NCBI RefSeq assembly: GCF_900095025.1
Contig: NZ_FMBK01000005.1
Location: forward strand, 148,322-212,321
Length of the DNA: 64,000 nt
From: Acinetobacter albensis
Lineage (GTDB): Bacteria > Pseudomonadota > Gammaproteobacteria > Pseudomonadales > Moraxellaceae
Direction: 5' to 3'
Shown here piece after piece: positions 1 to 11,448 of this stretch (its first letter is position 1; each line of letters starts with the position of its first letter). A program made the position numbers and the translations under genes. The notes beneath the pieces were generated by a model. That model was not told the DNA's origin. It ran no database searches and saw only the letters and a list, made by a program, of their open reading frames with translations.

Positions 1-41
1 TAGTATCACTTATTGCTGATATAGTACTTTCTTACTAGGAC

Positions 42-338
42 ATGTCTAATATGAAAGATACTTATAGATATCTATATACTCGTATCAGTATATTTGGTTT
101 TTTACCGACGCATAAAGTGTTTGTGAGTAATACCAGTAAAAAATCAAAATTAATTTTTGCTGATAATACGTTTATGTATGGTCTTATTTCTGATTGGGCT
201 TTGAATAATTCAGATTTTGGTAGTGATAAAGTTACATGGCTAGAAGAGCCTAAATCCTATTTAGAGAATGAAATAAAGAAATTGGGGTTATATCGATCTT
301 CTCATCCTGAATTTATAACAGAATCAGAAATTCATTAG
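42..338 (+). CDS. hypothetical protein, 98 aa
   Basis: Open reading frame of 98 codons at the left edge. I recognise no family. The product has no obvious signal peptide or membrane helix; it is mixed hydrophilic with aromatic residues in the first third. It ends about 95 bp before the tRNA-like gene, and the AT-rich stretch between them holds nothing I can name. It could belong to an accessory insertion next to the tRNA, but one edge is cut by the window and there is no partner gene to test that. Confidence 0.45.
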   Translation: MSNMKDTYRYLYTRISIFGFLPTHKVFVSNTSKKSKLIFADNTFMYGLISDWALNNSDFGSDKVTWLEEPKSYLENEIKKLGLYRSSHPEFITESEIH

Positions 339-433
339 ATTTATTTGCATTATCTAGATATTAAAATGATTTTGGATTTAAATTAATAAAGATTGTATTA
401 GACCTAATAAGACGTATACAGGCGCCTCGTTGA

Positions 434-510
<77 letters not shown>

Positions 511-533
511 ACGAAAAAGATTCAAAGTTTATA

Positions 534-566
534 CCCTAATTAGTTTTATGCTTCTTAGGGTTTTTT
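534..566 (+). terminator. Rho-independent terminator after the tRNA
   Basis: CCCTAA at 534-539 pairs with TTAGGG at 555-560 and is followed by six T. It lies 24 bp downstream of the tRNA CCA end. Confidence 0.6.
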
Positions 567-647
567 AAGATCTAGATTTTCGCTGTGATCGCTTACTGAT
601 TGATCAAAACTTTTACATTTTATAAAGTCTACCTAATTCCGCAAATT

Positions 648-837
648 TATTGAGTAAGCTTGGAGTAATCGGGTATTGTCCAATCTAAACCATATAATTT
701 AATGAGGCTCTAAATAAGGCCTGTAACCATTCAGTAGTAGGATCAAACCAAATCGAAAGTTTTCCTCGATTGATTAAAGTTCGATTGTAAAAGCACCAAT
801 TCTTTGTATAGTAGATTATAGTTGTAAGCCTATTCAT
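648..837 (-). pseudogene. IS5-family transposase remnant
   Basis: On the minus strand a short open frame begins at 837 and carries the N-terminal transposase pattern YNRTLINRGKLSIWFDPTTE, typical of IS5/IS903-type transposases. After a deletion and a frameshift the separate block LDWTIPDYSKL appears, matching the usual LDW-PDYS element found about 60 residues further on in complete enzymes. A stop follows at 648-650. The DDE catalytic core is absent, so it is dead. It marks past insertion activity beside the odd tRNA. No intact terminal inverted repeats were recognised. The surrounding 570-1184 stretch holds no other gene that I can see. Confidence 0.7.
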
Positions 838-965
838 TCGGAAATGATATTGCTGAACAACCTTTTATGGGAGGTTGGTACAACAAAGTAGTTGCAAGCT
901 GTGGATAACTTTATTATTTCGCTTGATTTACGCCAATTAGTTGTAAGTTGTTCATTTTAGACAAT

Positions 966-988
966 AAAAAACCCCATGGTTAGGGGTT
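966..988 (-). terminator. Rho-independent terminator, minus strand
   Basis: Read on the minus strand, AACCCC and GGGGTT form a stem with a 7-nt loop followed by TTTTTA. It has no intact upstream gene now and may be left from the decayed element at 648-837. Confidence 0.45.
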
Positions 989-1184
989 AGTCGTATACAA
1001 GTCAAGCTCATATACTGTAAGAGGCTCATCTCAAACTGAGGGTATTAAAACATAAAAATAATTCAAAAACATCAAGTGATTGCTTTTAAATTCTATATTA
1101 TTGAAAGTTAAAAATAAAAATGTATACTCAGGACTGAGTTTTAAAATAATGCCTAAAATTAACCTTTACAAAAGAAATTTATAA

Positions 1185-1397
1185 ATGAAAGAATATAAAG
1201 TTGTTATTTATCAAGAGGGGTTATTGGGATCTTTACTGTTTGGTTCATCCAAAGTAGACCCAGTAAAATTTACCAATTTTTTAAATCAAAATGCTGCACA
1301 AGGTTGGTCTGTGATCACGATGGAAAAAGATATTCGCCGTATGTTACTGTTTTGGAAACGTGAAGCTTATGTGGTTATTTTGGAAAGAATGAAATGA
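1185..1397 (+). CDS. DUF4177-like small protein
   Basis: This 70-aa product has the layout of DUF4177 proteins: an N-terminal beta strand (EYKVVIYQE), a central helix with the pattern VDPVKFTNFLNQNAAQGW in which the Gly-Trp after the helix is characteristic, and a terminal strand (AYVVILER). The function of the family is not established. It overlaps the next gene by 4 nt (ATGA), so the two are probably translationally coupled and co-transcribed. Confidence 0.6.
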   Translation: MKEYKVVIYQEGLLGSLLFGSSKVDPVKFTNFLNQNAAQGWSVITMEKDIRRMLLFWKREAYVVILERMK

Positions 1398-1627
1398 AGT
1401 ATGGTGTGATTAGTTCACTGACAATTTCAGTTTTATGGGCTTTACTTGCAATTGTCCAATTATGGTTTTCAGTTTTAACGAGTGAAAACTTTATGAAAAT
1501 CACGATATCTGCAGCAATTTTGGTTGGAGTTATTGTGATCGTTAGCTTAGTTGTCCGAGAATATTTGTCTGATAAAAAACTCAAAAAGAAGGTTTTATTG
1601 ATGAATAATAAAATCAAAAAACAATAA
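1394..1627 (+). CDS. small two-helix membrane protein
   Basis: 77 aa with two hydrophobic segments (about residues 5-25 and 35-55) and a Lys-rich C-terminal tail, which suggests an inner-membrane hairpin with both ends in the cytoplasm. It overlaps the DUF4177-like gene by 4 nt and ends just before a strong terminator, so the pair forms a two-gene operon. I do not recognise the family. Confidence 0.6.
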   Translation: MKYGVISSLTISVLWALLAIVQLWFSVLTSENFMKITISAAILVGVIVIVSLVVREYLSDKKLKKKVLLMNNKIKKQ

Positions 1628-1646
1628 ATGGGTCATTAAGATAAAG

Positions 1647-1680
1647 ACTCCTAAAATGAAAATATCATTTTAGGAGTTTA
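1647..1680. terminator. bidirectional terminator between convergent genes
   Basis: A perfect 13-bp stem (1647-1659 with 1665-1677) and a 5-nt loop lie between the plus-strand operon ending at 1627 and the minus-strand hydrolase ending at 1689. The A and T tracts allow it to serve both directions. Confidence 0.7.
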
Positions 1681-1688
1681 AATCAAAG

Positions 1689-2564
1689 CTAAACAACCAA
1701 TTGTTGTTCAATGACTGACCATAAATTTTGATGTGATTTTTTGAACATAAGCATATGACCAATGGCTTTATGCGCATAGTGTTTAGGTTTTAGTTCAATC
1801 ATTTGGGTATTGGCGTTCGGATATAAGCGCAATAAATCTTTTACATTGGCTTCTGTCGCAATTTCATCATCTGATGACCAGATTGAGATAATAGGACAAT
1901 TAATTTCGGCATGGTAATCTTGAAATACAGTTTTACCTATCGCATTCAGGACATATCCAGGTTTGCTGCAAAATTGTGCCCATTGTTGAGCAACATCTTT
2001 AGGTAAGTTCTCACCCATACCAATCGCTTGAGTTGGCCCATATCCTTGCGTAATACGTGCTAATGGAAAAATAACATTAAACATCAACGGTGCCAGTAAT
2101 TTCGTTTTACCTTTTAAACCTTTGATATGTCCAGTTGAGCCTGAAACAGCAATTACTTTGGCAACTTTTTGATAATTTGGCACAATTCCCAGAAGCTGAC
2201 CGCCTGCGCTATGACCTAATAATATTACTTGCTCTGCTTGAGTTTTACATAAGAGCGTGTCAATTGCAGCAGGAATATCAAGTTGTCCCCACTGTACAAT
2301 ACTAGCTTGAGATTGCTTGAGCGGGCCATGTAAAGAACGGCCAATACCACGAAAATCAAAGCTTAAAACATCATAACCTTGAGTAGTTAGCCATTCTGCA
2401 AACGCTTGGTAAAAGTGTTGGGTAATACCTGTAGCAGGACAAATTAAAACAGGATAGCGCTTATGATTGGTTTTTTGATTGGGATAAAAACGTCCACTTA
2501 AGCAATAACCATCTTTGCAGTTAATTTCTAGGCTTTCAAAAATAGTCATATTAAATACGCACAT
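1689..2564 (-). CDS. alpha/beta hydrolase (serine aminopeptidase S33-like)
   Basis: 291 aa with the alpha/beta-hydrolase plan: an oxyanion/nucleophile region around FDFRGIGRS, the nucleophile elbow GHSAGG at about residue 117, an acid residue in the SSDDE segment and a C-terminal His in the HYAHKAIGH segment. There is no signal peptide, so it is cytoplasmic. The exact substrate cannot be read from sequence; related proteins are annotated as lysophospholipase or esterase-like. An internal Met six codons in (2549) is an alternative start, since no clear ribosome-binding site favours the first. Confidence 0.7.
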   Translation of the reverse strand: MCVFNMTIFESLEINCKDGYCLSGRFYPNQKTNHKRYPVLICPATGITQHFYQAFAEWLTTQGYDVLSFDFRGIGRSLHGPLKQSQASIVQWGQLDIPAAIDTLLCKTQAEQVILLGHSAGGQLLGIVPNYQKVAKVIAVSGSTGHIKGLKGKTKLLAPLMFNVIFPLARITQGYGPTQAIGMGENLPKDVAQQWAQFCSKPGYVLNAIGKTVFQDYHAEINCPIISIWSSDDEIATEANVKDLLRLYPNANTQMIELKPKHYAHKAIGHMLMFKKSHQNLWSVIEQQLVV

Positions 2565-2671
2565 TCATTTTTCTTAGTTGTACTGTACCCAAATTCTAAA
2601 AACAAACTTGCATAATTCATGACTTTAAAGTCAGAATAGCGTTCTAAAAATAAGGATATAAATCAATTAGT

Positions 2672-3130
2672 ATGGAAAATTTAAATTATTCAGTGATCTG
2701 GGCAATTGTATTTAGTGGGATTTTTCTTTGGGTAGGTATGCTTACTGGCGTATGGAAATATTATCAAATCCGTTGTTCAGCACAAGCGCGCGCTCATTAT
2801 TACGTCGATATTGCACATAGAAGCAGTTTATTGTACGCACCAGCCAGTTTAATTCTTGCTGTCTTGGCTTATTTTTCAGTATGGATAGAAGAAATAAACT
2901 TAATCTTTGTCTTCATTAATCTTTTCTTTTTTAGCTTTTCAATTTTAAGCTATATATTGCATGGCTGGTTAAAAGACACTACGAATCAATTTAAACAACC
3001 TCACCAAATGGGACGTTGGCACTTACCCAAATGGATGTTAAGCAGCGCTATGTTGTTATTGGTTATAGGCGAATTGGTGGCTACAGCCGGATTATTAGGT
3101 GGTGCGATGATTGGTCTATTTAAACTTTAA
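2672..3130 (+). CDS. integral membrane protein, four helices, unknown function
   Basis: 152 aa with four hydrophobic segments at about residues 8-28, 52-72, 76-96 and 122-145. A hydrophilic loop between the third and fourth contains HQMGRWHLPKW. It is divergent from the hydrolase gene at 1689-2564 across a 107-bp gap and convergent with the small membrane gene at 3186. I recognise no named family. Confidence 0.6.
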   Translation: MENLNYSVIWAIVFSGIFLWVGMLTGVWKYYQIRCSAQARAHYYVDIAHRSSLLYAPASLILAVLAYFSVWIEEINLIFVFINLFFFSFSILSYILHGWLKDTTNQFKQPHQMGRWHLPKWMLSSAMLLLVIGELVATAGLLGGAMIGLFKL

Positions 3131-3160
3131 TATAATTTTTATTATTTTATTTTTTCTTAG

Positions 3161-3183
3161 GATGGGTGAGTGGCTCACCCATC
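3161..3183. terminator. hairpin between convergent genes
   Basis: A perfect 10-bp stem, GATGGGTGAG with CTCACCCATC, and a 3-nt loop sits between two convergent genes. A clean T tract is missing on either side, so termination is inferred from position. Confidence 0.5.
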
Positions 3184-3185
3184 TT

Positions 3186-3428
3186 CTATTCTGTAGAGTT
3201 ACTCTGTTTCTGGTAACGATACTTTTGATCGACCACTGCCCAAATGTAAAAGGCAATTGAAGCAATAAAAGCATACATAAAGAATTCTGGTTTCAGATTA
3301 CCTTGAATTAAACCATGCATGATCAGAATCACCATGAGACCAACAGTGGTACTTAAATAGGTGACCATATTTTTGTTTGCTTTTAGAGCGTTAATGAAGA
3401 CTTGCTTGTTGAAATGTAATGATAACAT
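3186..3428 (-). CDS. small membrane protein, 80 aa
   Basis: Two hydrophobic segments in an 80-aa product; unknown family. The start was placed at 3428 (MLSLHF) and not at the upstream ATG at 3476, because a strong GGAGGGG ribosome-binding sequence lies just before 3428 and would sit inside the coding region if the longer form were used. Confidence 0.6.
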   Translation of the reverse strand: MLSLHFNKQVFINALKANKNMVTYLSTTVGLMVILIMHGLIQGNLKPEFFMYAFIASIAFYIWAVVDQKYRYQKQSNSTE

Positions 3429-3884
3429 CTCCACCCCTCCTATAATTTTCGACTTAAACCAAATTGTTTTAGTCAACTTCGTTCTAATGTTTTACTTCTT
3501 ATTTTGGTGTATTTCAAGGGCTGTTTTCATAATTTTGCAATAAAACTATGCTAATGCGAACTTATGTATGACTATTTTATTTTAAATGTAAATATATGGT
3601 ATTTTTTAAGAGCATAACCTGAGTTATTTTATTATTGATCAGAAATTAAAAGATTCATCATGAGAATAAATAGTTTATTGAAATTACGATAATAAGGACG
3701 ATCGTGCATCATTCAAAAAGTGAACACAATATATGGTTGAAATTATTCACGCCATGTCTAAAGAATTTTTCAATCTACTGATGATGTAAACAATAAAACT
3801 CTGTTTGGGTAAAACACGATGCTTTATTGATTGGGTTAAAATCAGGTTTGGGTAAAACTTGATTTTAAATACTATCAGTTTTGC
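3429..3884. other. gene-free AT-rich interval
   Basis: About 450 bp between the small membrane gene and brnQ. I see no coding sequence. Near its right end (3838-3868) an imperfect 12-bp hairpin AAAATCA.../...TGATTTT could end brnQ transcription. The sequence GTTTGGGTAAAAC occurs twice, at about 3802 and 3847. Confidence 0.4.
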
Positions 3885-5195
3885 TTATTTTCCGACCTTA
3901 TCTAGCACAATCGCAATCACTAGCACACATAGAGAAGGAATAAGCCATGCTAAATTTTGTTCGTTTAAAGGTAAATGTTGAATAAAATTAGGTAAATATG
4001 ATTCAAAACCAGCCACTTTTACAGCATCGAATAAACCAAATAAAAATGCAATTGCAGTAACAGGTGCAACGACAGAGGAAGGACGATTAAAAAATTTCCA
4101 AAAGAAACTCAGTAATATAACCACAATTGCAGGTGGGTAAATCGCACTTAAAACAGGCACTGAAACAGTAATCAGCTTGGTCAAGCCTAAGTTAGAGATA
4201 ATAAACGAGAAGCCAATTAAGATAAAAACTAAAATTTTATACGGAATTTTAGTCAGTTCAGAAAAGTACTCTGCGCATGCACAGGTTAAACCGATCGCGG
4301 TGACCATACAGGCCAGAAAAATCATCGCTGTTAAAAATAACGATCCCACATCACCAAACGCATGCTGTACATAGGCATGTAAAATAACAGCTCCATTTGC
4401 AGCATTGGGTGCAACTTCGTGACTGCCTAAACCCAGCTTAAATAAGCTTAAATAGACTAAGGTTAAACCTACACCTGAAATTAAACTGGCGATGACAGCA
4501 TATTTAGTGACCAGCTTTTTATCAGTTACTCCGCGCGAATGAATGGCATGAATAATTACAATACCAAAAACCAAAGCACCTAAAGTATCCATGGTTAGAT
4601 AACCATTCACGAAACCTTCGGAGACTGGAGCAGTAACATAATTATTAATTGCAGGTGGGATAAATCCAGCAGGTATCGCAAATGCAGCAATTCCGAGTAT
4701 CGCTAAAGAAATAATTTTTAATGGTGCGAGAAAATGCCCCACTGTATCAAGGAGTTTATTTGGATAAAGTGATACGACAGTCACGATTGCAAAATAAATA
4801 GCACTATAAATAAGTAAGCTGCTACTTGATGTACCAAAATATGAAGAAAATCCAATTTCATATGAAACCGTTGCTGTACGAGGCGTTGCAAACAAAGGTC
4901 CAACCGCTAAATAACACACCACAGTTAAAATTAAACTTGCTATTTTACCTAAGGGTGAACTTAAATTTTGGATAGAACCCTCAACGCGTGATAAAGCTAT
5001 AATGGTGATGACAGGTAGACCAACGGCCGTGATTAGAAAGCCAAATGCAGCCAACCATACATGTTCACCCGCTTGTTGAGCGACAATAGGAGGAAAGATA
5101 ATATTGCCAGCACCAATAAAAAGTGCAAAGGTCATAAAACCTAAAGCAACAATATCTCGAGTACGAAGATTTGTCATAGAAAGGGAGAGGGTCAA
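3885..5195 (-). CDS. brnQ: branched-chain amino acid carrier, LIVCS family
   Basis: A 436-aa polytopic inner-membrane protein with about twelve hydrophobic segments, the family's usual length and topology. The N-terminal segment [14 protein letters not shown] and the following PVITI region are characteristic of BrnQ cation-coupled leucine, isoleucine and valine symporters. It would import branched-chain amino acids with sodium or protons. It is a single-gene unit, convergent with nothing and divergent from map across 327 bp of very AT-rich DNA. Confidence 0.9.
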   Translation of the reverse strand: MTLSLSMTNLRTRDIVALGFMTFALFIGAGNIIFPPIVAQQAGEHVWLAAFGFLITAVGLPVITIIALSRVEGSIQNLSSPLGKIASLILTVVCYLAVGPLFATPRTATVSYEIGFSSYFGTSSSSLLIYSAIYFAIVTVVSLYPNKLLDTVGHFLAPLKIISLAILGIAAFAIPAGFIPPAINNYVTAPVSEGFVNGYLTMDTLGALVFGIVIIHAIHSRGVTDKKLVTKYAVIASLISGVGLTLVYLSLFKLGLGSHEVAPNAANGAVILHAYVQHAFGDVGSLFLTAMIFLACMVTAIGLTCACAEYFSELTKIPYKILVFILIGFSFIISNLGLTKLITVSVPVLSAIYPPAIVVILLSFFWKFFNRPSSVVAPVTAIAFLFGLFDAVKVAGFESYLPNFIQHLPLNEQNLAWLIPSLCVLVIAIVLDKVGK

Positions 5196-5522
5196 GCAAA
5201 AAGGGCAATTTTAGAGGATACACAAAGTTTTGGGTACTTTATTTTATGTAAGTTGTAGATTTTATTTATAAACAAATAAAAAGCTATATTAAATAAAAAA
5301 ATAAAATTTTATTTATATTACTGATTTTTTTATTAAAAAAAGATAATTTATTTTTTACTTTATTTATAAACCTCTTTTAGCGAGGATGATCGCAAGTTTA
5401 AAAATTATACATTCAGCGTGGGGGAATCGTTATGCTGAATAATGAATGACTTAATAATCTGTAATTAAACAAAAAAATAATAAAAGGTTTATAATCTTAA
5501 TGATCCCAGATGAGAATAAATA
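5196..5522. other. AT-rich divergent intergenic region
   Basis: 327 bp between brnQ and map, almost entirely A and T around 5250-5350. It must hold the divergent promoters. I see no convincing riboswitch or operator. The palindrome-like ATTCAGCGTG...ATGCTGAAT at about 5410-5440 could form a weak hairpin. Confidence 0.35.
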
Positions 5523-6317
5523 ATGAAAGCTTCTACTATTACAATTAAAACTGAGCAAGATATCGAAAAACTCCGTATTTCTGGGCGATTGGCTGCTCAA
5601 GTTTTAGAAATGATAGGGAAGTATGTTCAGCCGGGTGTGACGACAGAATATTTGGACGATATTTGTAATGATTATATTGTAAATACTTTAAAAGTGACGC
5701 CAGCCAATGTTGGCTATTATGGTTACACCAAAACGACGTGTATTTCCCCAAATGAAGTGGTGTGTCATGGTATTCCCTCAGCAGCAACTATTTTAAAAGA
5801 TGGGGATATTCTGAATATTGATGTTGCGATTATCAAAGATGATTATTTTGGCGATACCAGTCGCATGTATTATGTTGGCAGTGTTAAACCTGAAGCGAAA
5901 AAATTGGTTGAAACGACTTATGAAGCAATGGTTGCGGGGATTCATGCAGTAAAGCCAGATGCAACCTTGGGCGATATTGGATTTGCCATTCAATCAGTAG
6001 CACAGCGCGAAGGCTATAGCATTGTTCGTGAATATTGTGGTCATGGAATTGGTAAAATTTATCATGAACAACCTAATGTTCTGCATTATGGGCAAGCAGG
6101 ACAAGGTTTAAAACTGAAGAAAGGCATGGTCTTTACAATTGAGCCTATGGTCAATGCGGGTAAAGCACGAGTAAAAGAGCTTAAAGATGGTTGGACTGTG
6201 GTGACAGCAGATGGTTCATTAACAGCACAATGGGAGCATATGGTTGCTGTAACGGATACAGGTTTTGAGTTATTGTCACCTTGGCCAGAAGGAACAGGTT
6301 CATATCCAGCAATTTAA
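5523..6317 (+). CDS. map: type I methionine aminopeptidase
   Basis: 264 aa, the same length as the E. coli enzyme. It removes the initiator Met from nascent proteins in the cytoplasm. The five metal ligands of the pita-bread fold can all be placed: Asp100 (NIDVAIIKD), Asp111 (FGDTSRM), His174 (CGHGIGK), Glu207 (FTIEPM) and Glu238 (QWEHM). His82 (VCHGIP) is the substrate-binding His. It is not next to rpsB here, so it may be an additional or relocated map copy. It stands alone and a terminator lies about 230 bp downstream. Confidence 0.93.
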   Translation: MKASTITIKTEQDIEKLRISGRLAAQVLEMIGKYVQPGVTTEYLDDICNDYIVNTLKVTPANVGYYGYTKTTCISPNEVVCHGIPSAATILKDGDILNIDVAIIKDDYFGDTSRMYYVGSVKPEAKKLVETTYEAMVAGIHAVKPDATLGDIGFAIQSVAQREGYSIVREYCGHGIGKIYHEQPNVLHYGQAGQGLKLKKGMVFTIEPMVNAGKARVKELKDGWTVVTADGSLTAQWEHMVAVTDTGFELLSPWPEGTGSYPAI

Positions 6318-6546
6318 AAGATTTATTTAAATGATAAAATATGGCTTTAGACTTTAGTAGAACTAAATTCTGATTCCACATAAATAAAGTGTTTTAAACG
6401 ATAAAAACTTCCTGCAATATCTGATTTTATTTGGTGTTTGACTGTTTTTGAGTAAATTTTAAGATATTTTATCTATTAGATAAAAGTGTGTTTTATTTGT
6501 ATTATAGACAAATAGAATCTAGCTGTAGTTTCTTATCTTAGTTTAT

Positions 6547-6577
6547 AAGCTTATCCACCTCGGGTAAGCTTTTTTTT
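6547..6577 (+). terminator. Rho-independent terminator
   Basis: A 10-bp stem (6547-6556 with 6562-6571, one G:T pair) is followed by an unbroken T run. The surrounding 6318-6704 stretch contains no gene I can support. Confidence 0.7.
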
Positions 6578-6704
6578 ATCAAAAATTTTCTTCAGTGAGA
6601 AGAATGAGCTGATTGTCGCTTTGAGCTAGATTCAAAATTAGAAATTTTCAATTTTAATCATTTATTGTTTAAGCTTTCTATCATTACGATAGATCACAGC
6701 CATC

Positions 6705-7604
6705 TTAATATTTGCTGAGTTGCTTGACCAAATAGTCGATAAGTACACGTACAGCTGGAAGTTGTCCGCGTCGTGAAGGATAAACTGCGTGTAGAATACC
6801 ATGGGGCGCTTTCCAGTTAGGCAACACACGCACCAGTTCACCACTTTCAATATAGTCTTGAGCAATGGTATCTGGTAAGAGAGCAATGCCACAATTTTGT
6901 CGGGCCAGTTGTGCCAACATCATTAAATCAGAACCCATCACGACTGGATTAACTTTAATTTTTTTCTGATGATTGTCTTCATCGTGCACCACAATATGTT
7001 GATCTAAATGCTCATCGACCATACTCAGAATACGATGCTCACTTAAGTCTTCAGGCTGTTTCAAGTCACCGTATTGGTTCAAATAAGCTTGGCTTGCAAA
7101 TAAGTGCTGTTCAATTTTTTCAAATTTGCGTAGCACTAAAGTGGGATCATCATCAAGATTAGAGCGAACTCGAAGCGCAATATCAATGCCTTCATTAATA
7201 ATATCGACACGGCGATTACTGACAATTAACTGAACTTTAATTTCAGGATAGGTTTTTAAAAACTCAGGCAAAATTTTTGCAATTTCATTTTGTGCAATCG
7301 AAACCGGTAGACTCATTTTAATGACCCCACGTGGTTGAATACTCAAATGATCAACCAAATCATGAGCAGCTTGAGCCGCAGTCATCATCACTTGTGCATG
7401 ACGATAAACATTCATCCCAATATCGGTCACTGCAAAATGACGTGAACTGCGCTGAATTAGGCGAACACCCAAACGCTCTTCAAGATTGTGTACTCGACGA
7501 CTTAATTTGGATTTTGGAATATCGGTTGCGCGTTCTGCTGCACTAAATCCACCATGTTCGACCACCATAGCAAAGCAATAAAAATCATCAAGATCGGACA
7601 GCAT
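6705..7604 (-). CDS. LysR-family transcriptional regulator
   Basis: 299 aa with an N-terminal winged helix-turn-helix (about residues 3-62, with the pattern GGFSAAERATDIPKSKLSRR). A periplasmic-binding-protein-like effector domain follows to the C-terminus. It resembles the group often paired with quinone-type oxidoreductases, but here it follows a hydrolase gene in the same direction with an 87-bp gap and has no divergent target. The regulon and inducer are unknown. Confidence 0.85.
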   Translation of the reverse strand: MLSDLDDFYCFAMVVEHGGFSAAERATDIPKSKLSRRVHNLEERLGVRLIQRSSRHFAVTDIGMNVYRHAQVMMTAAQAAHDLVDHLSIQPRGVIKMSLPVSIAQNEIAKILPEFLKTYPEIKVQLIVSNRRVDIINEGIDIALRVRSNLDDDPTLVLRKFEKIEQHLFASQAYLNQYGDLKQPEDLSEHRILSMVDEHLDQHIVVHDEDNHQKKIKVNPVVMGSDLMMLAQLARQNCGIALLPDTIAQDYIESGELVRVLPNWKAPHGILHAVYPSRRGQLPAVRVLIDYLVKQLSKY

Positions 7605-7691
7605 TTAAAAATTCCATTGATGCAACAATCCCGTTAATTAAAGATTTATCGTTGCAATTTGTCAATTTTAAATTTTGTTTATCTGAATTAT

Positions 7692-8600
7692 TTATACAGG
7701 ATTTTTTAAAAAACGAGCAATTTCACGGCTAAATTTAATTGGTTCACTAATTAAAGGAGTATGCCCAGATTTTTTAAATATAATTTGGGTTGAATTTTGC
7801 ACACTATTCGCAATGATCTTTTGGCCCTGAGAGGGGTATAAAGAAGATTTTTCACCTATAAAGAAAGTTGTTGGACAATCAAGTTGTGCCACTGCTTCGC
7901 GATAATCCTCGTTATGGTTCAGGTAATTATTGATATACCAAGCCAGATAATCTAAACGTTGAATGGGTAAAATTAATGGTTGTAATTTAGGTTGCTTTAA
8001 TGCCACTTTAAACAGAAGCGGTACAATTTTATTGCTGGCTTGTAATTCAATAAAACTGAGCCAAAGTTTCATCAGTTCTTGTTGAGGTGTTGGCTCTAGA
8101 TCTTTAAATAAACGTGTTTGCGGGTTGGATGCCAGCAAGATGGAAATTTGAGCTAAAAGCGCTTTAAATTCACCTTGACGCTGACTGAGCAAACCATATT
8201 GCCATGTTTCATCTACTGAAATTTTAGGGGTTTGATCAATATGCAGATAAGACTTTATCTTTTGATGAAAATTGCCATATTGCATGCCATGCATGGCAGT
8301 AGATGCCCCCATTGAATAAGCAATTACAGAAAATTGATCTAATTTAAATTGTTCAATCAGACTTGTGATATCAGTCCAATGACTTGAAATTGCATCTAGA
8401 GTTGGGATGCGGCAATTATGTGAACCACCAAAACCACGCCAGTCTGGAATAATAAATTTAAATTTTTGAGTATGAGGATATAAAAAAGGTAACCATTGCC
8501 AACTTTGCATGCCTAAACCAGATAGAACCAATACGGGCTTCCCTTGGCCAAACTCTCGTACAAAAAGTAGCTCACCATCTGGCATAGCATAGTAGGACAT
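7692..8600 (-). CDS. alpha/beta hydrolase
   Basis: 302 aa alpha/beta-hydrolase fold protein with VLSGLGMQSWQW near the oxyanion hole, DWRGFGGS, the nucleophile elbow AYSMGAS (Ser about residue 96) and a C-terminal KSGHTPL segment that would supply the His. There is no signal peptide. It follows the PadR gene by 18 bp in the same direction, so the two form an operon and the hydrolase is probably under PadR control. The substrate is unknown. Confidence 0.75.
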   Translation of the reverse strand: MSYYAMPDGELLFVREFGQGKPVLVLSGLGMQSWQWLPFLYPHTQKFKFIIPDWRGFGGSHNCRIPTLDAISSHWTDITSLIEQFKLDQFSVIAYSMGASTAMHGMQYGNFHQKIKSYLHIDQTPKISVDETWQYGLLSQRQGEFKALLAQISILLASNPQTRLFKDLEPTPQQELMKLWLSFIELQASNKIVPLLFKVALKQPKLQPLILPIQRLDYLAWYINNYLNHNEDYREAVAQLDCPTTFFIGEKSSLYPSQGQKIIANSVQNSTQIIFKKSGHTPLISEPIKFSREIARFLKNPV

Positions 8601-8618
8601 GTTTATTATTTCCTTAGA

Positions 8619-9164
8619 TTATTCTTGTTCATCAAAAATTTTTAATTGCGGAATAAGCATCTCTAACCAGCTAATCCAGCCTATTTCTAAATCAATTCCA
8701 AGTTGTAAAATCATTTTATGGATAAATTGTGTTCGATTATGATTATGCCCATCTGCAAAATCTTTTGCAAAAATAGTTTGATAGGTTTTGAGCTTTTGTT
8801 GATGTAAGCGTAGATGACGCTCGAGTTCAGGCAACAAACTTTTTCCACCTAACTGAGCTTCAGCCCTTAAACGCACCATGAGTTCTTCACGTAATTGCGC
8901 GGGTGGACTTTGTTTGACCATCCAATCAGCTAATTCGATACGTCCTAACGCTTCAACCTGATAGGTTTTTTTTCGACTGCTGCTGTCGGGCTGTTCAAGC
9001 GTCGATATCCATTTTTTTTCTTGCATACCGCTGAGTTCGCGATAAATTTGTTGATGTGTTGCATTCCAGAAAAAGCCCATAGAACGATCAAAACGACGTG
9101 CTAAATCAATACCTGTACTGGGTTTCTCAATTAAGCTGGTCAATAAAACATGGGCTAAAGACAT
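8619..9164 (-). CDS. PadR-family transcriptional regulator
   Basis: 181 aa: an N-terminal winged helix domain (about residues 5-85, including GIDLARRFDRSMGFFWNATH and the wing KKTYQV) and a helical C-terminal dimerisation domain (about 95-175), the two-domain layout of PadR subfamily 1 proteins. It is divergent from fadH across 138 bp containing two related palindromes, which are the likely operators for both directions. An operon with the downstream hydrolase is likely. The ligand is unknown; phenolic or lipophilic compounds are usual for the family. Confidence 0.85.
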   Translation of the reverse strand: MSLAHVLLTSLIEKPSTGIDLARRFDRSMGFFWNATHQQIYRELSGMQEKKWISTLEQPDSSSRKKTYQVEALGRIELADWMVKQSPPAQLREELMVRLRAEAQLGGKSLLPELERHLRLHQQKLKTYQTIFAKDFADGHNHNRTQFIHKMILQLGIDLEIGWISWLEMLIPQLKIFDEQE

Positions 9165-9197
9165 AGACGGCTCAGTCAGTAAATATTTACCTAATCA

Positions 9198-9217
9198 TTA
9201 TGCAACATGTTGCATAA
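9198..9217. promoter_or_regulatory. perfect 20-bp palindrome, candidate PadR operator O1
   Basis: Perfect inverted repeat with half-site TTATGCAACA around centre 9207/9208. It lies 34 bp upstream of the PadR start and about 85 bp upstream of fadH, in their shared control region. Confidence 0.7.
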
Positions 9218-9240
9218 AAATCAAATCTAGAATATAAAAT

Positions 9241-9256
9241 ATGCAACAAATTGCAT
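9241..9256. promoter_or_regulatory. second, imperfect palindrome, candidate PadR operator O2
   Basis: ATGCAA and TTGCAT half-sites with a CAAA centre. It matches the first palindrome at 14 of 16 core positions and is centred 41 bp from it, about four helical turns, which would allow cooperative binding. Confidence 0.6.
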
Positions 9257-9284
9257 TAATTGAAATATAAGCCAGCTGTATTAA

Positions 9285-11327
<2,043 letters not shown>

Positions 11328-11335
11328 ACAGACAA

Positions 11336-11360
11336 AGTCCTCTCCCTTTGGGGGAGGACT
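11336..11360 (+). terminator. intercistronic hairpin downstream of fadH
   Basis: AGTCCTC...GAGGACT with an inner CCC/GGG and a TTTG loop. There is no T tract, so it may only attenuate or stabilise the transcript between fadH and the next gene. Confidence 0.45.
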
Positions 11361-11448
11361 AAATCAATGGATTTCAAGTAGAAAAAAAATGATAGAAACA
11401 AAGAACTCTTTTCTCTCAATTGAAATATAAAATTATAAGGAAATAAAA

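Noticed and set aside
5250..5450. Possible riboswitch before map
   Set aside because: Extreme AT content gives many weak hairpins; no conserved riboswitch core was found.
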